Of a stretch of DNA of 64,000 nucleotides, positions 7,272 to 17,136 are shown piece by piece; position 1 is the stretch's first letter, and every line of letters begins with the position of its first letter. Where the stretch lies: contig CAVXHQ010000005.1 in NCBI GenBank assembly GCA_963761735.1, positions 620,001 through 684,000 of the forward strand. The letters run 5' to 3'. The notes below the pieces were generated by a model. It ran no database searches, was not told where the DNA came from, and was given only the letters and a program-made list of their open reading frames with translations. Both the position numbers and the translations under genes were made by a program. The DNA comes from CAVXHQ01 sp963761735. GTDB taxonomy: Bacteria > Pseudomonadota > Alphaproteobacteria > Rhodobacterales > Rhodobacteraceae.

Positions 7272-8459
7272 TCAGTCGGTACGGTCCGGCGCGGCAAGAT
7301 AAAGGATGAGGCCGAACGCGATCAGCAGCGCAAGGGCCGCGAAAAGGCCCGCGTAGGCGGTGGCCGGATTGGTGGCGCCAAGGCCCAGGGACCGGTGCAG
7401 CGGGCCGGAGGCGAATTGCACGATGCCCGCGCCGCCGATGCCGAACAGATTGATCAGGGTCATGCCGCGCCCGGCCAGATGCGCCGGGAAAAACGCCCGC
7501 GCATGGGCCACGACGATGGGAAACGAGGCGCCCGCCGCTCCCAGCACGGCAAGCAGCGCGCCCGACAGCCACAGCGACTGCGCGGGCAGGGCCCACAGAG
7601 CCGCCAGCGCCAGAGCCGCCAGGAAATTACCTCCGATGATCAGCCACTTGCGCGTGCCGAGCAATCGCTCGAGCGGCCCGTAGGCAAAGGTGCCGGCAAT
7701 CATCGCCACGCTCATCACGAGGGTGACACGCCCGATCACCAGCGCATCGGCGCCGAAAACATCCTGTGCATAGGGGCCGACCCACAGCCCGCGGATGCCC
7801 GCGGCGGGCGCATAGGCCACGAACATCACGGCAAATACCGGCCACAGCGCCGGTTGGCGCAGCAGATCGAAGACGGACCCCCGGGTTTGCGTTTCGGCCT
7901 GCTTCGGGTCCTGCACCGTGATCCAGATCGTCGCGGCGGTGATCAGCCCGGTTGCCGACAGACCCACAAGGACACCGCGCCAGCCCAGCGCCTCTGCCGC
8001 CCATGCCAGCGGCGTTGCGGAGGCGATGCTGCCCAACAGGCCCCAGACGATCACGAGGCCCGCAAGTTTGCCGAACCGCGCGGCGCAATAGCTGCGCGCA
8101 AAGATATAATAGCTTGCCATCAGCACCGGCGCGCAGCCGATCCCGATCAGGGCCACTGCGATCCAGATGTGCAGCGGCGTCGTGGCCACAGCGAACAGCA
8201 GCGCCCCGCCGCCGCCGCCAAGGGCGAGCAATATCGCGCTCGTGCGTCGGGGGCCGAACCGGTCGAGAGCCGCGCCGACGGGGATCTGCATTGCCGCGAA
8301 ACTTGCGAACCACAGGGCCGAGGCGCGGGCCAGATCGTCGGGGGTGGCGCCAAGGTCTGCCGCAAGGGCAGGGGACAGCACGGCCAGAAACGCACGGTAG
8401 AACTGCGACAGCATATAGGCCACCACGAGGGCGGCGATACCGGGATTGATGCGGGTCAT
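7272..8459 (-). CDS. MFS transporter, substrate unknown
   Basis: 395 residues with about twelve hydrophobic helices, the normal size for a major facilitator. The N-terminal half begins INPGIAALVVAYMLSQFYRA, and the loop after helix 2 reads DRFGPRRTSA, the usual MFS cytoplasmic signature region. The second half has an equivalent region around YGPLERLLGTRK. Start ATG 8459 places helix 1 directly at the N-terminus; an upstream in-frame start would add a Pro-rich segment. It is transcribed in the same direction as asd, 74 bp upstream, and as the RND genes. Nothing nearby indicates the substrate. Confidence 0.85.
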   Translation of the reverse strand: MTRINPGIAALVVAYMLSQFYRAFLAVLSPALAADLGATPDDLARASALWFASFAAMQIPVGAALDRFGPRRTSAILLALGGGGGALLFAVATTPLHIWIAVALIGIGCAPVLMASYYIFARSYCAARFGKLAGLVIVWGLLGSIASATPLAWAAEALGWRGVLVGLSATGLITAATIWITVQDPKQAETQTRGSVFDLLRQPALWPVFAVMFVAYAPAAGIRGLWVGPYAQDVFGADALVIGRVTLVMSVAMIAGTFAYGPLERLLGTRKWLIIGGNFLAALALAALWALPAQSLWLSGALLAVLGAAGASFPIVVAHARAFFPAHLAGRGMTLINLFGIGGAGIVQFASGPLHRSLGLGATNPATAYAGLFAALALLIAFGLILYLAAPDRTD

Positions 8460-8594
8460 TCGGGGTGGTCCTGTGGCGGGCAATTGCGCGCCACACAATG
8501 GCAAAGTGCTGCCCGGCGCAAGGCGTGCTGCACCGTTTGCCGGCCGCCCCGTCGGCAACACCGCGGCGCTTGCCGGCTCAGCCCCGCAAGCGGG

Positions 8595-11500
8595 TCAGCC
8601 GCGCACGGCATCCTTGCGGCGTGTCCGGCCCAGACCGATGATCAGCCCCGCGAGCATATAGAGCATCACGAGCAGCACCGCCGTGCCCGCCGCAAACACC
8701 GCGAGCGCCATCGGCAGGGTTGCGGGCAACGGCGAAAGCACCGCCAGCGCGGCCCACGGCGCGCCGGTCACGAGGACCGGCACCACCAGCGCCGCAAACA
8801 GGGCCAGCGTGCCGGCGGCCGCGATGGCGACCGTCGCCGTCACGGGCCGCGCCGTGCCGCTTGCGTTGCCGCCGATGCGCGACAGGGCACGCCGTGCCGC
8901 CCGGGTCTGGCGCGAGACATCCGATTGCATCGCCATGATCGCGGGCACGACGCACAGCACCAGAACCATGCCGAACGCAAGGCCGTAGACCAGCGTGATC
9001 ACCGTGGGTTTCAGGAACTGCGCCTGCGTGCTGCCCTCGTACAGCAGCGGCGCGAGACCCAGCACCGTCGTTGCGGTCGTCAGGAACACGGGGCGCAACC
9101 GGTCGCAGGTGCCGTCGACGATCGCCGGAAACAGCCCCCGCTTTTCGGCGTATTCGTCGATGGTGGTGACCAGCACGATGAAGTCGTTGATGATGATGCC
9201 GATCATCCCGATCATCCCGACGACCGAAAACATCGACAGCGGCACGTCCCAGTAATTGTGCCCCCAGATCGTGCCCACGAGGCCGAAGGGAATGATCGCC
9301 ATGACCACCAGGGGCCGCGTCCAGGACGAAAAAATCCACGCCAGCGTCAGATAGATCCCCACCAGACACAGGATCAGGCCGGTGAGCGCGTCGGACAGGA
9401 ATTCGCGCTCCTGTTCCGACAGGCCCGAAATATCGGTGCCGACCCCGTAGTCCTCGGCCAGACGGGGCAGAATGTCGTCCGCCAGGATCGTCAGGATCGC
9501 CGCCGCGCGGTCGGGGTCGCCGTCGTCCATGTCGGCGGTGACGGTGATCAGGGCCACGCCGTTTTCGCGCCGCACGGTGGAAAACCCGGTGCGCCGCTCG
9601 ACGGTGACGATGTCGGCCAGCGGCAGGTAATCGCCATTCGCGGTGCGCAGCAGCGTCCGGTCGAGGAAATCGGCGGTCAGCTCACCTTCCGGGATCTCGA
9701 CCCTTATCGTCGCGGACCGCGCGCCGTCGGGATAGCTCGCGGCCTCGATCCCGTTCAGACGGTCGCGCAACTGCCGCCCCAGCGTATCGATGGTAAAGCC
9801 AAGCGCCTGCCCCTGCGGTGTCAGGTTGAGGATCAGCTCTTCCTTGTCATAGGCCAGCGTGTCCTCGGCCCCCGTGACTTCGGGAAATTGCGACAACGCC
9901 TGTTTCAGGGCCTCCGCCGCGTCTTTCAGCACGGTCGGCGCCGCCCCGAAGATCTGCACCGAGATATCGTCGCTGCCCGGACCCGACCCCCAGGAGCGAA
10001 AGCTGACCGTCTCGGTCAGGGGCGACTGGACGACGCGGTCCTGCAGCGCGGTGGTGAATTCGCCGCTGGTATAGGGGCGGCTGTCGGCGTCCACGAGGCT
10101 GATGGAAATCGCGCCAAGCTGGTCGGCGTCCTTGGTGTCGGTGCCCGCGATCGGGCGGCCCGCGTTGGCGCCCACCTGCGCCGTCGCGTGGGTCACCGGA
10201 TTGACGCCGTATTCGGCCTCGTATTCGGCGGAAAGTTCGGTCACGGCGCGCTGCATTTCGCGCATCATCTCGATCGTGTCGTCGCGGTCCGCGCCGGGCA
10301 GCATGGCGAAATTGCCGGTCACGGTGCCCTGTTCGGGCGCGGAAAAGAACCGCCATTGAACATCGCCGCGCACGAACAGCGCGATCTGACTGGCAAGGAT
10401 CACGATAACGAAGGCCACCACCGGATAGCGCAGGGCGATGACACCGGCGATGAACGGGCGGAAAAGCGTCTCGCGGATCCAGCCAAACGCCCGGTTCACG
10501 ACGCGCGACGGCAGATCGTACCACCGCGCGCGGGCGTTGGATTTCAACGCGTGGCTGAGGTGATTGGGCAGGATCAGGAAACATTCGAACAGACTTGCGA
10601 TCAGCACCGCGATCACGGTGAACGGGATGTCGGAGATCAGGTCGCCAAAGCGCCCGCCGATCACCACGAGACCGAAGAAGGCGATGACGGTGGTCAGCGT
10701 GGCCGAAAACACCGGTGAGAACATGCGCACGGCGGCGGCCTCGGCGGCGTCGACCGGATCGTCGCCAAACCTGCGCGCGCGGTCGTCGGCGTATTCGCCG
10801 ACCACGATGGCATCGTCGACCACGATCCCGAGGGTCAGGATCAGCGCAAACAGCGAGATCATGTTGAGCGTCAGGCCAAAGGCGTACATCAGCGCCAGAC
10901 CGCCGCACAGGGCCACCGGGATGCCAAGGGCCACCCAAAACGCGGTGCGCGCCGACAGGAACAGGAACAGCAGCACCACGACAAGGGCAAGACCGGTCAG
11001 CGCGTTGTCGAGCAACAGGTTCAGACGCCCCGAAATGATCTCGGCCCGGCTGTCGACCAGTTTCAGCGTGACGCCCGAGGGCAGTGTCGCCTCCATTTCG
11101 GCGATGACGCCGCGCACCTGCGTCTCGAGGGCGATGGCGTCGCCCTGCGCGGACCGGTCGACCCGTACCTCGATTGCCGGGTCGTCGCCGACGAAATAGG
11201 CGGTGTTGCGGTCGATCGCCTCGATGCGGATCGTCGCCAGGTCGCCGACCGTCAGGGTCGATCCGTCGGCGTTCTGACGCAGCACGATATCGGCGATTTC
11301 CTCGGCAGAGCGGCGCGCTGTGCCGGTGCGGATCCGCTGGGTGCCCGCCACGTCGCCTGCGGGATCGGCCCTCACCTCGCGCCCGATGGCGGTGGAAATG
11401 TCGGACAGGGCGATGTCGTGGCGGATCAGCGACAGGGACGGCACCTCGATCACCGTCGAGGGGGCGGCGACGCCGCGAATCGTGGTGCGGGTGACGCCCG

Positions 11501-12158
11501 CGTCGAACAGACGGCCCACGAATTCGTCGGCAAACCGGCCCAGCTGATCGACGGAAACCGGCCCCGAAACGATGACGTCCGCAACCCTGTCGGACCACGC
11601 CCCGCGCCGGACCACCGGGTCCCCGGCGTCCTCGGGGAACGTGGAAATCGCATCCAGCGTGGTCTGGATGTCCTCGGCGGCACGGTCGATGTCCTGACCC
11701 GGCTCGAATTCGAGGCTGACGGAACCGCGTCCTTCGATCGACGTGGCGAAGGAGGCGGTCACGCCTTCGATGCCGAGCAGCGCGGGTTCCAGCGTCTGGA
11801 TGATCGCGGCGTCCACGTCCTCGGCACCGGCGCCGGGCCAGGCGACACTCACGCCGACGCTGTCGACGATGACATCGGGAAAGAACTGCGCGCGCATTTT
11901 CGGGATGGTGACGAACCCGGCGGCAAGCATCAGGACCAGCAGCAGGTTCGCCGCCGTGCGGTGCCGGGTGAAGTAAGACAAGAGGCCGCCCATCGGCGAG
12001 AATACTCCGGGGCCGAGCGTCTGCGGCGGGGCGGTGCGCAGCGTGGCGGGCGTGGCGCGCGGCGCATCGACGGCGGCGTCGCTCATTCCGGTGCCGGCTG
12101 TTTCGGCAGTCCGGTCGTCGGGGCCATTGTCGTCGCCGCCACCGCCATCCCCGGCCAT
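8595..12158 (-). CDS. RND efflux pump permease (AcrB/HAE type) with extended termini
   Basis: 1187 residues. A proton-driven inner-membrane exporter that works with the adjacent membrane-fusion protein and an outer-membrane channel. Helix 1 starts after about 60 residues (YFTRHRTAANLLLVLMLAAG). The proton-relay pair is present in helix 4 (GIVVDDAIVVGEY, two Asp). Large periplasmic loops follow helices 1 and 7. The N-terminus carries an Ala/Thr/Gly-rich tail, and the C-terminus extends past the usual last helix by about 120 residues with two or three more hydrophobic segments (TVAIAAAGTLALFAALVV and PATLPMALAVFAAGTAVL). ATG 12158 overlaps the adaptor stop as ATGA. Substrate unknown. Confidence 0.93.
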   Translation of the reverse strand: MAGDGGGGDDNGPDDRTAETAGTGMSDAAVDAPRATPATLRTAPPQTLGPGVFSPMGGLLSYFTRHRTAANLLLVLMLAAGFVTIPKMRAQFFPDVIVDSVGVSVAWPGAGAEDVDAAIIQTLEPALLGIEGVTASFATSIEGRGSVSLEFEPGQDIDRAAEDIQTTLDAISTFPEDAGDPVVRRGAWSDRVADVIVSGPVSVDQLGRFADEFVGRLFDAGVTRTTIRGVAAPSTVIEVPSLSLIRHDIALSDISTAIGREVRADPAGDVAGTQRIRTGTARRSAEEIADIVLRQNADGSTLTVGDLATIRIEAIDRNTAYFVGDDPAIEVRVDRSAQGDAIALETQVRGVIAEMEATLPSGVTLKLVDSRAEIISGRLNLLLDNALTGLALVVVLLFLFLSARTAFWVALGIPVALCGGLALMYAFGLTLNMISLFALILTLGIVVDDAIVVGEYADDRARRFGDDPVDAAEAAAVRMFSPVFSATLTTVIAFFGLVVIGGRFGDLISDIPFTVIAVLIASLFECFLILPNHLSHALKSNARARWYDLPSRVVNRAFGWIRETLFRPFIAGVIALRYPVVAFVIVILASQIALFVRGDVQWRFFSAPEQGTVTGNFAMLPGADRDDTIEMMREMQRAVTELSAEYEAEYGVNPVTHATAQVGANAGRPIAGTDTKDADQLGAISISLVDADSRPYTSGEFTTALQDRVVQSPLTETVSFRSWGSGPGSDDISVQIFGAAPTVLKDAAEALKQALSQFPEVTGAEDTLAYDKEELILNLTPQGQALGFTIDTLGRQLRDRLNGIEAASYPDGARSATIRVEIPEGELTADFLDRTLLRTANGDYLPLADIVTVERRTGFSTVRRENGVALITVTADMDDGDPDRAAAILTILADDILPRLAEDYGVGTDISGLSEQEREFLSDALTGLILCLVGIYLTLAWIFSSWTRPLVVMAIIPFGLVGTIWGHNYWDVPLSMFSVVGMIGMIGIIINDFIVLVTTIDEYAEKRGLFPAIVDGTCDRLRPVFLTTATTVLGLAPLLYEGSTQAQFLKPTVITLVYGLAFGMVLVLCVVPAIMAMQSDVSRQTRAARRALSRIGGNASGTARPVTATVAIAAAGTLALFAALVVPVLVTGAPWAALAVLSPLPATLPMALAVFAAGTAVLLVMLYMLAGLIIGLGRTRRKDAVRG

Positions 12159-13621
12159 CAGCTGTCCATCCCTTCTTCGAGGCGGGCAACGGTTGCCGAC
12201 GGCACCTCGGGTTCGTTCAGCTGCGCCACGAGACGCGCGCGGGCCTCGGCGGGCATGCGGGTATTCGCCTCGACATAGGCGATCAGGCGGGCGCGCCGGT
12301 CGGGATCGAGGGCGAGCATTTCATCGGGTGTGCCGGGTGCCGCGCTCACGTCTTCTGTATCGCCCAGCGGGCGCACCTTGATCCCCGCCCCCAAAAGCGG
12401 CGTGCGCTCGGCGACGATACGGTCGCCCGCAATATTGCCTGCGCGGACGATGACATCGTTGCCCTGACGGCGCAGCACCTCGACGGTGGCGGTGACAAGG
12501 CGGTCGTCGTCGCCGACCACCAGCACCGTGCCTTCGGCGGCGACGGCGGTGGCCGGGACGAGCGAGACGCCGTCCACCTCGGGTTCGGTGATCCGGACGG
12601 TGACGAAATCGCCTGCCCGCAAACCGGCTGTCGCATCGATTTCGGCAAAGATCAGACGGCCCGTCTGACCGGCACCCACGGTGGCGCTTTCGCGGGTGAT
12701 GCGGCCTTCGGCCCGGATGGCGAACCCGCCCGCGTCGAGAGTGACCGTCAGCGGCGCGCCGATCAGCGCGCCTTCGGACAGCAGCGTCGCGTATTGCGCG
12801 GTCGAGACGCGGAACGTGGCCTCCAGCGCCGTGGGATCGATCAGTTCGGCGACCTGTTCGTTGGACGTCACCCGCCCGCCTTCGCTGACGGTCACGCCGC
12901 TCAGCGTGCCGTCGAAGGCGGCGCGGATCGTGGTTTCCGACAATGTGCGTTCCGCCTCCTCGAGGGCGATGGCCTGGCGCGCCAGCGTCGTGACGGCGCC
13001 GTCGATCCGGGCCCCGGCGTCGGCAATGGCCTGACGGCGGGCCAGCACCGCCTGATTGGCGGAGGACACGGCAAGTTCCGCGGATTCGAGTTCCGGCGCC
13101 GTGCCGATGCCGCGAGACTGCAGATCGCGCTGCCGGGCAAGGGCCTGTGTGCGCAGCGCCGCCTGCGCCTGGGCGGCGGCAAGCTCGTCACGCGCCAGCG
13201 CCAGCGAGGCCTCGGCCTCGCGCGCGGCGGCGCGGGCATCCGACAGGTCCGCCTCGACCCGGGCCACGGCACTTGTCGCCTCGAACGGGTCGAGGGTCAG
13301 CAGGACTTCGCCGCGGGCAACGCTGCCGCCTTCGACAAAAGCCTGTGAGACCTGCGTCACGATACCGCCGGTTCCGGCCCGCACGGCGAGTGTCCGGGTC
13401 GGGCGCAATTCGCCGAACACGGTAAGCTCGGGCACCAGCCGCCCCGGTTCGATCGTCACGACGTTGACGGACACGACCCGCTCGCGCGCGGGAAAGCTGC
13501 GCTGTTCGGCGTTCATCCGGGCCGAAACAGCCCCCTGCACCAGGGATCCCGCATAGGCCAGCAGGCCAAGCGTGACCGCCAGCAGGAACAATCCGGTCAG
13601 GGAACGGCGAAGGAAGCGCAT
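12158..13621 (-). CDS. RND periplasmic adaptor (membrane fusion protein)
   Basis: 487 residues. It bridges the inner-membrane RND pump and an outer-membrane channel. An N-terminal membrane anchor or signal segment (LTGLFLLAVTLGLLAYAGS) is followed by a lipoyl/barrel start (RPTRTLAVRAGTGGIVTQV), a long Ala/Arg/Glu-rich coiled-coil hairpin near residues 115-220, and the returning half (IRAAFDGTLSGVTVSEGGRV). A 60-residue charged C-terminal tail after GDTEDVSAAPG is longer than usual. An AAAGGA ribosome site lies 7 bp before ATG 13621. It is first in the pump operon. The TolC-like gene at 39 kb may supply the third component, but linkage does not show it. Confidence 0.92.
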   Translation of the reverse strand: MRFLRRSLTGLFLLAVTLGLLAYAGSLVQGAVSARMNAEQRSFPARERVVSVNVVTIEPGRLVPELTVFGELRPTRTLAVRAGTGGIVTQVSQAFVEGGSVARGEVLLTLDPFEATSAVARVEADLSDARAAAREAEASLALARDELAAAQAQAALRTQALARQRDLQSRGIGTAPELESAELAVSSANQAVLARRQAIADAGARIDGAVTTLARQAIALEEAERTLSETTIRAAFDGTLSGVTVSEGGRVTSNEQVAELIDPTALEATFRVSTAQYATLLSEGALIGAPLTVTLDAGGFAIRAEGRITRESATVGAGQTGRLIFAEIDATAGLRAGDFVTVRITEPEVDGVSLVPATAVAAEGTVLVVGDDDRLVTATVEVLRRQGNDVIVRAGNIAGDRIVAERTPLLGAGIKVRPLGDTEDVSAAPGTPDEMLALDPDRRARLIAYVEANTRMPAEARARLVAQLNEPEVPSATVARLEEGMDS

Positions 13622-13824
13622 CGATTTTCCTTTGGATAGTGTCGGTATACGGACGCCAACTCCCGCCTACCTGAACTTAGACCGGGTTGCGGCCGAATCA
13701 ATCCACTGAAATTCATCGTGAAAATTGTAACGGGTTGTGTCCACGCCGGGCGCATGACCGGGCGTTCCTGCCGCAATCTGTCGCGGGATGTGTCAGCGCG
13801 CAGGGCGGCGCCCGACAGGCCGCG

Positions 13825-14355
13825 TCATTTTCGGCGCAGATGTTCGTCGAGCCGGGGCATGATCTCGACGAAATTACACGGTTTGTGCCGGTAATCGAGC
13901 TGATGGACGAGAATGTCATCCCAGGCGTCGCGACAGGCCGAAGGGCTGCCCGGCAGCGCGAACAGATAGGTGCCCATTGCGACGCCGCCCGTCGCCCGGC
14001 TCTGCACCGCGGATGTGCCGATCTTGTCCATCGAGACGAGGGTAAAGACGGTTGCGAAGGCCTCGATCTCTTTTTCATAGACGTCGCGGTGCGCCTCGAT
14101 CGTCACATCGCGGCCCGTCAGCCCAGTGCCACCCGTCGTCAGGATCACGTCGATGTCGTCGTCGGCGCACCAGGCGCGCAACTGGGCCGCGATCATCGGG
14201 CGGTCGTCCGGCAGGATATGGCGCGCGGCGAGGATATGCCCGGCCTGCGTCAGACGCGCCGTCAGCGTGTCGCCGGAGCGGTCGTCCTCGGTCGTGCGGC
14301 TGTCCGAAACCGTGAGGACGGCGATGCGGGTGGGCAGAAAGGCTCGGTCGGTCAT
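13825..14355 (-). CDS. moaB: Molybdenum cofactor biosynthesis protein MoaB
   Basis: 176 residues of the MoaB/Mog fold, which binds molybdopterin and takes part in its adenylylation before metal insertion. Motifs seen are LTVSDSRT near residue 14 and the molybdopterin-binding loop ILTTGGTGLTGRDVT near residues 71-85. A third region, MDKIGTSAVQSRATGG, is near 110-125. Length fits the family. It is followed on the same strand only by the RND operon about 200 bp away. The UDG gene lies 143 bp upstream in the same direction. The moaB-udg-pyrB neighbourhood recurs in Rhodobacteraceae as I remember it. Confidence 0.93.
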   Translation of the reverse strand: MTDRAFLPTRIAVLTVSDSRTTEDDRSGDTLTARLTQAGHILAARHILPDDRPMIAAQLRAWCADDDIDVILTTGGTGLTGRDVTIEAHRDVYEKEIEAFATVFTLVSMDKIGTSAVQSRATGGVAMGTYLFALPGSPSACRDAWDDILVHQLDYRHKPCNFVEIMPRLDEHLRRK

Positions 14356-14498
14356 CGGGCGGCTCTTTTCGGTGAGGTCGGAGGGGGCGCTGCCCCCGCG
14401 CGTGCCGCGCCCCCCGGAGGTATTTGAGGCAAGAAAAAGCGCGGGGACAGTGTGATGCAGTAGCGCAGGCGTTCAGTTTGGACGTTGATATGGAGGGC

Positions 14499-15287
14499 TC
14501 AGGTTGCGGCGTTCAGGCGGGCGCGCAGCGACAGAAGATCGGCCCATGCCTCGCGTTTGGCGGCGGGAGTGCGCAGCAGGTATGCGGGGTGAAACATCGG
14601 CAGGGCGGGCAGGTTTTCCGCGTGGGTCCAGGTGCCGCGCAGACGCGTGATGCCGCTGCGGCCCAGCAATGCCTGACAGGGCGTATTGCCCATGACGACG
14701 AGGACATCGGGTGCGGCAAGCGCGATGTGGCGCGCGAGAAAGGGCAGCATCATCGCGATTTCGGCGGCGTCCGGTGTCCGGTTCGAGGGCGGGCGCCAGG
14801 GCAGGACGTTGGTGATATAGACCGCCGAGGCGGGATCGTGCGCCTGGCGGGAAAGGTCGATGGCGGCGAGCATCCGGTCCAGAAGCTGGCCCGCGCGCCC
14901 GACGAAAGGCCGCCCGTCGCGGTCCTCGTCCCGGCCCGGCGCCTCGCCCACGATCATCACCCGCGCGCCCGCCATGCCATCGGCAAAGACGAAATTGCGC
15001 GCGCCCTTGCGCAGGTCGCAATAGGGAAATGCGGCCTGTGCGGTGGCGAGATCCTCGAGGCTCTGCGCCTCGGCGGCGATGGCCGTGGCCGCCTGCACCG
15101 GATCGGGGGCGGTGGCGAGAGCGGCGGCGGCGGGCGGTGCCGGTTTCGTCTCGATCCTCGGCGGGGCCGCGTCGAGGGCGTAGCGGTCGATGGGCGCATC
15201 GCAGATGGCCTCGTCGACGCCGGCCTCGATCTGCCATTCGAGGAGCGCGCGGGCGGTGGTATGATCGAGAGGGTGGGCCGATTCCAT
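14499..15287 (-). CDS. Uracil-DNA glycosylase, family 4-like
   Basis: 262 residues. It removes uracil from DNA to start base-excision repair. The catalytic motif GEAPGRDEDRDGRPFVGRAG (near residues 128-147) and the C-terminal MFHPAYLLR match family 4 (UdgA) enzymes. The N-terminal 90 residues are Ala/Pro-rich and probably disordered. Family 4 normally ligates an Fe-S cluster through four cysteines beginning with CxxC. Here I see only PYCDL and NTPCQ plus one early Cys, so the cluster is probably absent, as in several alphaproteobacterial homologues I recall. ATG 15287 is 99 bp from the divergent pyrB start. Confidence 0.88.
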   Translation of the reverse strand: MESAHPLDHTTARALLEWQIEAGVDEAICDAPIDRYALDAAPPRIETKPAPPAAAALATAPDPVQAATAIAAEAQSLEDLATAQAAFPYCDLRKGARNFVFADGMAGARVMIVGEAPGRDEDRDGRPFVGRAGQLLDRMLAAIDLSRQAHDPASAVYITNVLPWRPPSNRTPDAAEIAMMLPFLARHIALAAPDVLVVMGNTPCQALLGRSGITRLRGTWTHAENLPALPMFHPAYLLRTPAAKREAWADLLSLRARLNAAT

Positions 15288-15386
15288 TCCCGAAGAATAG
15301 GGCAGGACCGGCGCGAGGTGTAGCGCGCATTGCCGCCCGCCCGCGCGCATCCTATACCGCACCGGTCCAGCCTGCGGAGAGCGCCG

Positions 15387-16349
15387 ATGTCCTTTCGACA
15401 GAACCATCTTCTGGGGATTGCCCCGCTGGCCCCCGACGAGATCACGACGCTGCTCGACCTTGCCGATCGATACGCCGACATGGGCCGGGCCGGGCGCAAC
15501 CCGCGCGACGTCCTTGCGGGGTTGAGCCAGATCAACATGTTCTTCGAGAATTCGACCCGGACGCAGGCCTCGTTCGAACTGGCGGGCAAAAGACTGGGCG
15601 CCGACGTGATGAACATGGGGGTCGCCACGTCGAGCGTGAAAAAGGGCGAGACGCTGATCGATACCGCGCTGACGCTGAATGCGATGCGGCCCGACCTGCT
15701 GGTGGTGCGGCATCCGCAATCGGGGGCCGTGGATCTGCTGGCGCAGAAGGTGAACTGCGCGGTGCTGAACGCGGGCGACGGGCGGCACGAGCATCCGACG
15801 CAGGCTCTGCTCGATGCGCTGACGATCCGGCGCAGCAAGGGGCGGTTGCACCGGCTGTCGATCGCGATTTGCGGCGATGTCCTGCACAGCCGGGTGGCGC
15901 GGTCCAACATCCTGCTGCTGGGCAAGATGGAAAACCGCATCCGGCTGATCGGGCCGCCGACCCTGATGCCCTCGGGTATCGCGGAATTCGGCTGCGAGGT
16001 GTTCGACAACATGGCGGAGGGCCTTCGGGGCGCCGACGTGGTGATGATGCTGCGCCTGCAACGCGAGCGGATGGACGGCGGGTTCATCCCGTCGGAGCGG
16101 GAATATTACCACCGCTACGGCCTCGACGCCGCCAAGCTGGCGCACGCGAAGGACGACGCCATCGTCATGCATCCCGGCCCGATGAACCGGGGCGTCGAGA
16201 TCGACGGCGAGATCGCCGACGACATCAACCGGTCCGTCATTCAGACGCAGGTGGAAATGGGTGTCGCGGTGCGCATGGCGGCGATGGATCTGCTGGCGCG
16301 CAACCTTGCCACGCGCCGGGCGAACGCGGGCCCGGGCGTTTACGCCTGA
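15387..16349 (+). CDS. pyrB: Aspartate carbamoyltransferase catalytic subunit
   Basis: 320 residues. It condenses carbamoyl phosphate with aspartate in pyrimidine synthesis. The carbamoyl-phosphate loop FFENSTRTQASFELAGKR lies at residues 51-68, the HPTQALLDA motif near 135, and the Arg/Gln aspartate-binding segment LQRERMDGGFIPS near 225. Length is normal. ATG 15387 matches the family start; an upstream in-frame codon at 15330 would add 19 unrelated residues. The gene is divergent from UDG and followed by two paralogous membrane proteins. No pyrI is present; the DHO-like protein encoded at 4.2-5.5 kb is the expected structural partner. Confidence 0.96.
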   Translation: MSFRQNHLLGIAPLAPDEITTLLDLADRYADMGRAGRNPRDVLAGLSQINMFFENSTRTQASFELAGKRLGADVMNMGVATSSVKKGETLIDTALTLNAMRPDLLVVRHPQSGAVDLLAQKVNCAVLNAGDGRHEHPTQALLDALTIRRSKGRLHRLSIAICGDVLHSRVARSNILLLGKMENRIRLIGPPTLMPSGIAEFGCEVFDNMAEGLRGADVVMMLRLQRERMDGGFIPSEREYYHRYGLDAAKLAHAKDDAIVMHPGPMNRGVEIDGEIADDINRSVIQTQVEMGVAVRMAAMDLLARNLATRRANAGPGVYA

Positions 16350-16518
16350 CGCCGCGGGCGGTCTGTGCGGCATTGATCCGGAGGCGTTTACCGGGCACTG
16401 TCCAAGTATTGACCGAACGCGATTGCACGATCCCGCTGACGCCACTGAAGCCGACCAATTTGCCGTGTTGTGTTCAAACCGGCCGCCTTACCGGGGCATT
16501 TCCCGTGAAAGAAATTTT

Positions 16519-17136
16519 ATGACCGAAAATGATCCGCTGTCGCCGCACCAGTTTGTCCCCAAGACCGAAACGCTGCTGTGGGAAGGACGGCCCTCTGCCG
16601 ACCTGCCCCGCACCGGCACCGAAAAGTTGCTGCGTTTCGCGGGGTTCGCGATGGTGGCGTGTTTCGTTTTCTTTGCGCTGATCGGTTGGGCCAATCGCGA
16701 TGAAATGGACGGCGCGGGCGGCATCCTTGTTGCCTTTCTGGTGCTGGCGGGAGGGGCGGCGGCGCTGTTTCTCTGGGGGATTCCCGTAATCGGACGCGCT
16801 GCCCGGGCCAAGACGCGATACGGCGTTACCGACAGCCGGGCGATAATCGTGCATGGCTTGGGCGGGCGGCGGATCACCTCGATCCGCGTGGCCGACGGGT
16901 ATGACGTTCGCAGGCATGATGTCTCTGCCGACCTTACCAACGTGATCTTTGGCGACTATTCGCAACGGACCCAGGTGCGCACGCCGGACCCCGCAACCCA
17001 GACGCTGCGTGGCAACATCCGGCGGATGCTGCAGTTCGAGGGGCTGTCACCCGCCGAGGCCCACGCCGCCGAGGCCGCCCTTTTGCGGATCAGGGGCCTG
17101 GGCAGCGGCGCGATGCTGTCGCAGGTCAAAGCATGA
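16519..17136 (+). CDS. Membrane-anchored PH-like domain protein, downstream of pyrB
   Basis: 205 residues. A short N-terminal stretch (TETLLWEGRPSADLP) precedes two transmembrane helices near residues 42-58 and 70-94. A soluble beta-rich domain follows, with the pattern RYGVTDSRAIIVHGLGGRRI typical of bacterial PH-like (bPH2/DUF304-type) domains. The next gene has the same layout (WEG or WQG motif, two helices, YGVT or LTTRAAYVAT strand), so the pair are paralogues. The stop overlaps the next ATG (ATGA at 17133). It lies 169 bp after pyrB. Such genes often stand between pyrB and pyrC in Rhodobacteraceae, but no link to pyrimidine synthesis is known to me. Confidence 0.75.
   Translation: MTENDPLSPHQFVPKTETLLWEGRPSADLPRTGTEKLLRFAGFAMVACFVFFALIGWANRDEMDGAGGILVAFLVLAGGAAALFLWGIPVIGRAARAKTRYGVTDSRAIIVHGLGGRRITSIRVADGYDVRRHDVSADLTNVIFGDYSQRTQVRTPDPATQTLRGNIRRMLQFEGLSPAEAHAAEAALLRIRGLGSGAMLSQVKA

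Noticed and set aside
7221..10718. Very long open plus-strand frame (over 1100 codons) opposite the MFS and RND genes
   Set aside because: Antisense to genes with clear motifs; composition is that of a shadow frame.
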